From JADJNW01 sp033761835 (GTDB lineage: Bacteria; Bacteroidota; Bacteroidia; Chitinophagales; Saprospiraceae), in contig JANRME010000363.1 of the NCBI GenBank assembly GCA_033761835.1, positions 1-10,012 of the forward strand: a stretch of DNA of 10,012 nt. Reading direction: 5' to 3'. The position numbers and the translations under genes are program-made. Below the pieces are notes generated by a model. It was not told the origin of the DNA. It made no database searches and saw only the letters and a list, made by a program, of their open reading frames with translations. Numbering within the stretch: the stretch's first letter is position 1; each line of letters opens with the position of its first letter. This document shows positions 1 to 5,482 of the stretch, one piece after another.

Positions 1-228
1 CGCAGTAGCAAAAAACTGCTGCATAGTAGCTTAGAACTACTTCGCAGTAGCAAAAAACTGCTGCATAGTAGCTTAGAACTACTTCGCAGTAGCAAAAAAC
101 TGCTGCATAGTAGCTTAGAACTACTTCATAGTAGCAAAAAACTACTTCACAGTAGCTTAGAACTACTTCATAGTAGCAAAAAGCTACTTCACAGTAGCTC
201 AGAACTACTTTGCAGTAGTAAAAAACTT
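1..228. repeat. Tandem array of 42-bp units built from 21-bp hairpin half-units
   Basis: Five full 42-bp units start at 1, 43, 85, 127 and 169, and a decayed partial copy starts at 211. The first three units are identical; those nearer the GH57 gene have diverged. Each unit is two related 21-bp halves of the form AGTAGC-(A/T-rich)-CTACTT, so each half can fold on itself (AGTAG with CTACT, or CAGTAG with CTGCTG using one G-T pair). Neighbouring halves can also pair across the junction, for example CTACT-TCGC-AGTAG at 37-50 and the 7-bp stem AGCTACT/AGTAGCT at 182-199. The array continues past the left edge of the window, so its full size is unknown. It lies just downstream of the GH57 stop codon and could act in 3'-end formation of that transcript, but this is inference. 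Confidence 0.93.
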
Positions 229-261
229 CATTTCTTGAAAAATATACTTTTATGCTTGTTT

Positions 262-2682
262 TTACGCGCCGCCATTGGTGCGTACCCGCAGCAGGTTGCC
301 TAATTTGAGGAAAGCTTTTTCCCAGTCTTTGTTGGCGAAGACCCATTCTTTGTCTTTATAACCTTGCAAGATCGAGAAAAACAGATTCTGACTTTTCCAG
401 GAGTTGAGTGCTATTGGCAAGGATTCCAGCGTTTCCAGCACTTGTATCAGGTTTTCTACATCTTTGAGTGTGGAAGTGCCGGTTTCGAGTTTTTTCAATT
501 CGCGGTAGATGCGTTCGCTGGCAGCTAATTTGAAGGATTGTTCGTTGGTGATTTGCACATCCCAGCGCAGGAGTTCTTCGGCTAAGCGCTTGAGTTCGCG
601 GATATTGAAATTGCCATTTTCAAAAAATTCGTGAAGATCATGATTAACCACAAACTGCACGGCGCTTTGGTAGGCGTCGGGTATAGGGATGTCGCTTTGC
701 GTAATCATCGTCATCAACTGGTAGTTGTCATAGTAAATGTCGCGGAATTCCGCCTCGACTTCTTTCAAGCTGTTGGTCGTAATTTCATGAAGAATCCTGC
801 GTTTTTCATCTTTGAAAAGATGTTGCACAGTATATTTTTCAGAACCAAAATAAGTTTGCATTACACCAATAACCGCGCCCAGATCGGTCGAGCGGAATGC
901 CTCTACAATCTCGGATTTCATTTTATCAAAGGCTTCTGCCGCCATGTCCAGTGAGATATTGCCAATGATATTCAATTGACCAAGATAAAGCACCGCAAAA
1001 CTGAATTGCTTTTCTGAATAGGTTATTTTGGATTTGACGGTGGTTCTCCCGAGGCTTAATCGTTGATTACCAGCTTCGTATCGCTCGAAACCTTCGCTTT
1101 GGGCGAGATAATTGAAGAGCTCTAATTCTTCGGGGTTTTCCGCAAAAAGTGAAGAGGCAGCGTAGTGCATCGCCACACGAATCAAGTCCACACGAGCGGG
1201 CATCACGTAGCGCTTGTAACTCACCGCGCCGTTTTCATAAACGTTGCTGGGTGCAGCTTCCAGTTTTTTAATGAATTCAGGATGGAAGTCAATATTACCA
1301 ACTTGACTGGCATAGTAAATCGCTCGATTGGCGTATTGCAGAATCTGATTGGTTTCGATGCCCGATATTTCATCAAAAAACCAACCGCAACTGGTGAACA
1401 TCAGAATCGCATTGCGTTGCATTTCCATCAACCGCATGAGCCAGGTTTTTTCACTTTCTTCCAGCTCTTTTATAGCATGATTCTTAAGAAATTCATTGAC
1501 GGTCCGATCATTCCGATTGAGTAAAACGTTGATATAATTATTGCGAGCAGCCCAAACATCCTTGACGTACTTGCCGGCTTCGCGTTCATAAATCGGGATG
1601 ATTTGATCGCGCAACCAATTGAGCGTCTCTCGCAGCGGGGCGCGCCAGGCTTGTGTCCAGCCAGGATGCCCGCCAGTATTGCATCCGCAATTGGATCGCC
1701 AGCGCTCGACGCCATGCACGCAACTCCAGGAACTGTCTTCGTGGATTTGGATTTCGTATTCGGGTGGAAATTTTTCCAAGAATTCGGCGTAGTTGGTAAT
1801 CGTTGCTAACTCATTTTCTTCGATGTAATTCAAGCAATCTGCCAGCGCCATTTCGCCGTAGCGATGATGATGACCATAGCTTTCGCCGTCGGTAGCAATA
1901 TGCACCAATTGCACGTGGTGGTCGTTGCTAAAAGCATTGACCAGACGATGTGCGAATTGTTTTCCATTATTCAACAATCCTTCAAATGCAACACCTTGCG
2001 CCACGCCGCCGTGATAGAAAAACAAGGCAATGCTTTTGCCGGAAGGCAGTTTGCAAAGGTAAGGAATGCGCGTTTCTACACTTTCGTTGGCAATATTGGT
2101 CCAATCCTTCGCACCGATTTTGCGGAAAGCTTTGGCCTGACGCGGCGCCAGGATCGTGTATTTGATATTATTTTCAGCTAAAATCTCCAACGTCTCTGTA
2201 TCCACAGCCGTTTCAGCCAGCCACATCCCTTCAGGAGCGCGCCCAAAGCGATATTCAAAATCACGGATACCCCAGATGATCTGGGTTTCTTTATCGCGGT
2301 GGTTGCACAAAGGCAAAATCAAGTGGCTATGCACTTGTGCGATAGCTGAGCCGTGACCGCCGAAGTTCGTTTGACTAATTTTATCAGCTTCCAGGATAGC
2401 TTCGTATGTTTCGGGGTCAGCCATTTCCAGCCACGACAAGAGTGTAGGGCCGAAGTTGAAATTGATACGGGAATAGTTATTGACAATTTCTATAATATAT
2501 TGCTTGTCATCCAGTATTCGTGCGGAAGTATTGGGGGCGTAGCACTCAAAATTGATGCGTTCATTCCAATCATGGAAAGGCGCAGCGGAATCTTGCATTT
2601 CGATCACTTCGAGCCAAGCGTTTTCGCGGGGCGGCTGATAAAAATGTCCATGAATACAGATATATTTATTGTTGGCGTTCAT
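262..2682 (-). CDS. Glycoside hydrolase family 57 protein with DUF3536 region
   Basis: This 806-residue protein belongs to the GH57 group of retaining enzymes acting on alpha-glucans (amylases, branching enzymes, 4-alpha-glucanotransferases); its own substrate is unknown. The N-terminal catalytic half shows the family landmarks: HGHFYQPP at residues 11-18 (motif 1), EGMWLAETAVD around 151-161 with E157 as the expected nucleophile, and HIATDGESYGHHH at 261-273 with D265 as the expected acid/base. Roughly residues 350-806 match the alpha-helical extension known as DUF3536. No signal peptide is seen, which suggests a cytoplasmic enzyme. The start ATG at 2680-2682 has no Shine-Dalgarno sequence, and the first motif begins ten residues in, which supports this start. 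The stop is TAA at 262-264, next to the hairpin repeat array. No other glycogen or starch gene is in view, so context does not help. Family call is firm, substrate is not. Confidence 0.93.
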   Translation of the reverse strand: MNANNKYICIHGHFYQPPRENAWLEVIEMQDSAAPFHDWNERINFECYAPNTSARILDDKQYIIEIVNNYSRINFNFGPTLLSWLEMADPETYEAILEADKISQTNFGGHGSAIAQVHSHLILPLCNHRDKETQIIWGIRDFEYRFGRAPEGMWLAETAVDTETLEILAENNIKYTILAPRQAKAFRKIGAKDWTNIANESVETRIPYLCKLPSGKSIALFFYHGGVAQGVAFEGLLNNGKQFAHRLVNAFSNDHHVQLVHIATDGESYGHHHRYGEMALADCLNYIEENELATITNYAEFLEKFPPEYEIQIHEDSSWSCVHGVERWRSNCGCNTGGHPGWTQAWRAPLRETLNWLRDQIIPIYEREAGKYVKDVWAARNNYINVLLNRNDRTVNEFLKNHAIKELEESEKTWLMRLMEMQRNAILMFTSCGWFFDEISGIETNQILQYANRAIYYASQVGNIDFHPEFIKKLEAAPSNVYENGAVSYKRYVMPARVDLIRVAMHYAASSLFAENPEELELFNYLAQSEGFERYEAGNQRLSLGRTTVKSKITYSEKQFSFAVLYLGQLNIIGNISLDMAAEAFDKMKSEIVEAFRSTDLGAVIGVMQTYFGSEKYTVQHLFKDEKRRILHEITTNSLKEVEAEFRDIYYDNYQLMTMITQSDIPIPDAYQSAVQFVVNHDLHEFFENGNFNIRELKRLAEELLRWDVQITNEQSFKLAASERIYRELKKLETGTSTLKDVENLIQVLETLESLPIALNSWKSQNLFFSILQGYKDKEWVFANKDWEKAFLKLGNLLRVRTNGGA

Positions 2683-2734
2683 TTATTTAGCAATTAAGTA
2701 GGTATGTGACAAATGGTTTTGGGATAGCTTTTTA

Positions 2735-2742
2735 CAAAAATA
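2735..2742 (-). promoter_or_regulatory. Possible Bacteroidota -7 element for the GH57 gene
   Basis: Read on the minus strand this is TATTTTTG, a full match to the Bacteroidota primary-sigma -7 consensus TAnnTTTG, about 52 bases upstream of the GH57 start. No good TTTG -33 box sits at the expected spacing of about 20 bases, and the region is A/T-rich, so a chance match is possible. Confidence 0.35.
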
Positions 2743-2825
2743 CAATTTTCAATTCGTGTACTTCCTACAATAAGCGGAAACATTTTTCCACAAGAAAGGG
2801 TTGTTTGTTGAAAACTCATGAAAAT

Positions 2826-3311
2826 ATGAATTTCCCGAAAGGATTTAAGCGCTCGGCGGCAATGGTGGTATTGCGTTGCGAACAACAATTTCTGTTGCTG
2901 AAACGTATTCGACCACCCTTTGTTGGGAATTATTTACCCGTTGGTGGCAAATTAGATCCACACGAAGACCCTTACAGTGCTGCATTGCGCGAAGCTTATG
3001 AAGAAACAGGCATTCAACTCGAAAAACTTCACTACGGCGGTGTTTTGATCGAAACCTCACCGATTGATTATAATTGGCAAAGCAATATTTACGTAGCGGA
3101 TATTGAGTTTCGGGAGCCACCGCTTTCTGATGAAGGCACGCTCGAATGGGTTGATTTTGAAAATGTTCCGAATATTCCGACGCCGCCTACCGATTTTGTG
3201 ATCTACCAATATTTGATGCAAAGCAAGCCTTTCGCTTTCAATGCGATTTATGATGCAGAAATGCAACTGCTTTCTATGGATGAGGAGATTGAAGGTGTTA
3301 GGGTGTTATAG
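2826..3311 (+). CDS. Nudix (MutT-type) hydrolase
   Basis: The 161-residue product is a Nudix hydrolase, a Mg2+-dependent enzyme that cleaves nucleoside diphosphates linked to another moiety. It carries a perfect Nudix box GX5EX7REUXEEXGU: G41, E47, R55-E56, E59-E60, G62 and I63. Residues 10-40 form the preceding beta strands (AAMVVLR, FLLLKR) and end in the usual LPVGG. Substrate cannot be read from sequence; 8-oxo-dGTP or another nucleotide is possible. The reading frame stays open upstream to an ATG at 2706, but the domain starts directly after ATG 2826 and the extra 40 residues look unlike any Nudix N-terminus, so I chose 2826. No Shine-Dalgarno is visible. The last codons (VRVL and the stop) fall inside the 8-bp repeat block that begins at 3294, so the native C-terminus may have been replaced. 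The gene is divergent from GH57 across 143 bp and convergent with DUF2199. Confidence 0.9.
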   Translation: MNFPKGFKRSAAMVVLRCEQQFLLLKRIRPPFVGNYLPVGGKLDPHEDPYSAALREAYEETGIQLEKLHYGGVLIETSPIDYNWQSNIYVADIEFREPPLSDEGTLEWVDFENVPNIPTPPTDFVIYQYLMQSKPFAFNAIYDAEMQLLSMDEEIEGVRVL

Positions 3312-3349
3312 TGTTTTGGTGCGATGGTATTTTAGTGTGGTGATATTAT
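3294..3349 (+). repeat. Degenerate 8-bp tandem repeat block, left copy
   Basis: Seven consecutive octamers can be read: GGTGTTAG, GGTGTTAT, AGTGTTTT, GGTGCGAT, GGTATTTT, AGTGTGGT, GATATTAT, consensus (G/A)GTGTTTT. The block starts inside the last codons of the Nudix gene and ends before the DUF2199 stop. Positions 3302-3319 are the exact reverse complement of 3977-3994. Confidence 0.85.
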
Positions 3350-3383
3350 GAAAATATTATAATTTATTTATTATTGAAGCTAT

Positions 3384-3944
3384 TTATGTAAAGATTTCTG
3401 AATTGTCTTTATATCTAATTAATATTTTCATAGCTCGTTTAATTCTTTTTTTAGCTTCTTTTATAGAGATTCCATTTTCCCAATCAATAACTAATTGATG
3501 TTCACTTTGGTGCGGTATGATCTCAGGTCGAATCCCTCCATTTCGAGTGTTGACATTAACATGAAGCCCGAGAGTACTTTCCTCATAATCAAGAATTTTA
3601 TTGCAAATCCTTCCAAAATAAGTCTTTTCTTCGGCTTCTTTTTTAAAATTTTCTTCATAATTATTAAAGCTCTTTTCACTTAAAGATACCCAAATCCCAT
3701 AATCCAAATCTTCGCAAGCATCATTAATTTGAATAGTCATTACTGCCCTTATAAATCGGTCGGTTTGCTCAGGATGCCGAATGATGCAAAAATCACTCGA
3801 AATTTCAGCGATTTCCTCTTTGTCTTGATCGTTCAAAATAGCATACTGGAAAGGTGTATCAAATCCTAACGCTGGAAGCCCATCATGAATTTCTCCACAA
3901 CGCTCACATCTAAATTCTTGGACTTTTTGCTTCTTCCACAGCAT
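3384..3944 (-). CDS. DUF2199 domain-containing protein
   Basis: This 186-residue protein matches DUF2199, a bacterial family of unknown function. The features I recognise are the N-terminal C-E-R-C-G-E-I-H-D-G-L-P (C13, C16, H20; possibly half of a metal site), SSDFCI at 49-54, WVSLSE at 85-90, YFGRICN at 109-115, and the stretch LHVNVNTRNGGIRPEI at 127-142. No signal peptide or membrane segment is visible. The ATG at 3942-3944 is preceded by an A/T-rich leader without Shine-Dalgarno; nine residues lead into the CxxC motif, as is usual for the family. The gene is clearly richer in A+T than its neighbours: my hand count for 3421-3780 gives about 34% G+C against about 43% for 2881-3240 in the Nudix gene. 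It is bracketed by inverted copies of an 8-bp repeat block, which suggests acquisition as a unit. The biochemical role is unknown. Confidence 0.85.
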   Translation of the reverse strand: MLWKKQKVQEFRCERCGEIHDGLPALGFDTPFQYAILNDQDKEEIAEISSDFCIIRHPEQTDRFIRAVMTIQINDACEDLDYGIWVSLSEKSFNNYEENFKKEAEEKTYFGRICNKILDYEESTLGLHVNVNTRNGGIRPEIIPHQSEHQLVIDWENGISIKEAKKRIKRAMKILIRYKDNSEIFT

Positions 3945-3970
3945 TTTAATTTGTCTTCATCAAATGTTTG

Positions 3971-4010
3971 GTAAAACCAAAACACTATAACACCATCACA
4001 CCAAAACACC
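3971..4010 (-). repeat. Degenerate 8-bp tandem repeat block, right inverted copy
   Basis: Read on the minus strand, five octamers run GGTGTTTT, GGTGTGAT, GGTGTTAT, AGTGTTTT, GGTTTTAC. This is the same consensus as the block at 3294-3349 but in the opposite orientation. Positions 3977-3994 are the perfect 18-bp inverted counterpart of 3302-3319. The block begins 3 bp past the esterase stop codon and ends 26 bp before the DUF2199 start. A small stem TTTGGT-AAA-ACCAAA (3967-3981) overlaps its edge. Confidence 0.85.
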
Positions 4011-4013
4011 AAA

Positions 4014-4745
4014 TTAAAACCTCGTTTCCAGATAATAAGGCAGCATCGCCCGCCAGGTCGGCCAATCGTGCGGCATATCATGTCCCCATACGTCCAATTC
4101 GTGCGGAATTGCCTTTGCATTCAGTATTTGTGAAAAATTGCGCGAAGCTTCCGGTGTTTCATAATTGCCGGAGCCTGTCAGAATGTGGATTCGCTTGCCA
4201 TTGCGCATATGCGATAGCCAATAATGATCATTCAAATTTGGTAAATATTGCATCGGAGAATTAAAATACACATCCTGATCGTGGTAGCCTTTGGTATAAG
4301 TACTCAAATCATAATTCCCGCTCATCGCGATCACGCCGCCAAATAAATCGGGCCTTCTGAAGAACAAATTAGCCGAATGCAAAGCGCCCAAAGACGCGCC
4401 ACTCAAGATAATCGAGGTATCCTGACTCGTCATATTTTTGATAAACGGCACGACTTCGTTGAAGACATATTCATTAAATTGCTGATGCCGGATCGCCTTG
4501 TGCCGTGGGTGCATCTGATTGTTCAACCAGCTTTCATTATTGATGCTATTGATCGAAAAGACCTTTACCTTTCCTTCATTAATATATTTGCTAATGGAAT
4601 TGATCAGGTGAAAACGCTCGTATTCCAGATAGTCCGCTGCTGCCGTGGGCAAGAGCAATAAAGAAAAGCCGTAGTGACCGTACATCACAATTTCCATGTG
4701 CTTATTTAGCGAAGGGCTGTGCCAGCCGTGTATCTCTCGGTGCAT
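4014..4745 (-). CDS. Esterase-family alpha/beta hydrolase
   Basis: The 243-residue product resembles the bacterial esterase family grouped with esterase D and antigen 85 proteins. It has the nucleophile elbow G-A-S118-L-G after a hydrophobic strand (SIILSGASLG, 111-120), and a C-terminal W-G-H-D-M-P-H-D-W at 220-228 in which H226 (or H222) would be the catalytic histidine. The acid is probably E196 or E199 in GSGNYETPEA (191-200). The start MHRE...WHSPSL...MEIVMYGH is typical of this subfamily, so the ATG at 4743-4745 is well supported over the internal Met17. No signal peptide is seen, so the enzyme is probably cytoplasmic. Its substrate is unknown. The gene is co-directional with DUF2199 downstream (69 bp gap), but the 8-bp repeat block sits between them. 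It is divergent from the Uma2 gene across 131 bp. Confidence 0.86.
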   Translation of the reverse strand: MHREIHGWHSPSLNKHMEIVMYGHYGFSLLLLPTAAADYLEYERFHLINSISKYINEGKVKVFSINSINNESWLNNQMHPRHKAIRHQQFNEYVFNEVVPFIKNMTSQDTSIILSGASLGALHSANLFFRRPDLFGGVIAMSGNYDLSTYTKGYHDQDVYFNSPMQYLPNLNDHYWLSHMRNGKRIHILTGSGNYETPEASRNFSQILNAKAIPHELDVWGHDMPHDWPTWRAMLPYYLETRF

Positions 4746-4762
4746 AGTGGTTTCGTTTCGGT

Positions 4763-4770
4763 CAAAATTA
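4763..4770 (-). promoter_or_regulatory. Bacteroidota -7 element for the esterase gene
   Basis: On the minus strand this reads TAATTTTG, a full match to TAnnTTTG, ending 17 bases before the esterase ATG. That position implies a very short leader. A clear -33 TTTG box was not found at about 20 bases upstream, where the sequence is a run of T and mixed bases. Confidence 0.45.
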
Positions 4771-4826
4771 AAAAAAATTGTGATGCAGAGATGATATTGA
4801 TTGGAAATTCTGAACTACTCCATTTA

Positions 4827-4857
4827 TTGCAAAACTGGCTGAAAAATAGTACTTTTG
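4827..4857 (+). promoter_or_regulatory. Bacteroidota-type promoter for the Uma2 gene
   Basis: A TTG (-33 box, within TTATTG) at 4827-4829 is followed after 20 bases by TACTTTTG (-7 box, full match to TAnnTTTG) at 4850-4857. The Uma2 ATG lies 19 bases further on. Both the spacing and the distance to the start fit the Bacteroidota primary-sigma promoter. The following leader is A-rich with no Shine-Dalgarno. Confidence 0.6.
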
Positions 4858-4876
4858 AAAAAAATAAAAATTCTAA

Positions 4877-5470
4877 ATGTCCACCGCAGGCAAAGCCAAA
4901 CCACAAGAAGAGCCATCTATAACGGAAATTCCGACCGCGCTCATCTATGAAGAGATGGACGGACAAGCTATTTATTATCATGGCTATGAAAAAGTATTAA
5001 AAGGCGAAGAAACCGTTGAAGGCATCATGGGCTCCAGTAGTTTGAAAAGTAAATTAACTGGACGGATTCTGAAATTTCTTTATATTCATTTAGATGGTGA
5101 TAATTATAGGGTTTATCCTGGAGAAGCAGGGATGCACCTTTCCAAAGGCAATAACCTCGCTTCCGACATCGCTATCTATGCTGCTGAGTAACTCAAGGAT
5201 TATGAATTTGACGAAACTTATTTTCAAATACCGCCCAAAATAGTTATTGAAATTGACACCAAAGCCGACCTTACTCAAATCAAATGGGAAAACTATCTCC
5301 GCAAAAAAAATGAAAAACTGCTCGCCTGGGGCGTCGAGCGCATCATCTGGATTCTCACTGCCTCCGAGCAAATTATCCTCGTAGAACCCAATCAGGACTG
5401 GCGTACCCGCGATTGGCATCAATCGGTGATGATTGTGGAAGGCTGCGAGGTGAAAGTGGGGAGTTGTTAG
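4877..5470 (+). pseudogene. Uma2 family endonuclease-like gene with internal stop
   Basis: Uma2 (DUF820) proteins have a PD-(D/E)XK nuclease fold, are often present in many copies, and have no firmly known role. The frame from ATG 4877 gives 104 residues, including PTALIYEEMDGQAIYYHG and the acidic strand SDIAIYAAE, then meets TAA at 5189-5191. Without any frame change the same frame continues through LKDYEFDETYF, PPKIVIEIDTKAD (second acidic strand), KWENYLRKKNEKLLAWGVE and RIIWILTASEQIILVEPN to TAG at 5468-5470. The full frame is 197 codons plus stop, a usual Uma2 length. One C-to-T change (CAA to TAA) would explain the break. TAA is the ordinary stop of several neighbours here, so codon reassignment is unlikely. 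The 104-residue fragment lacks the second catalytic strand and should be inactive. A good promoter remains upstream, so inactivation may be recent, or the stop may be a sequencing error. Confidence 0.88.
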
Positions 5471-5482
5471 GATAATTTAAAC

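Noticed and set aside
1..228. CRISPR array
   Set aside because: The units are contiguous with no unique spacers, and each unit is an internally duplicated 21-bp hairpin; no cas gene is present.
1165..1524. Plus-strand open frames antisense to GH57, including this 119-codon one
   Set aside because: They lie opposite a well-supported gene with intact catalytic motifs and their translations show no recognisable domain.
2706..2825. 40-residue N-terminal extension of the Nudix protein
   Set aside because: The extension has no resemblance to Nudix N-termini and would overlap the GH57 promoter region; ATG 2826 places the domain correctly.
5189..5191. TAA as a reassigned sense codon
   Set aside because: GH57, esterase, DUF2199, the helicase and deformylase all end at TAA in positions that match family length, so TAA is a normal stop here.
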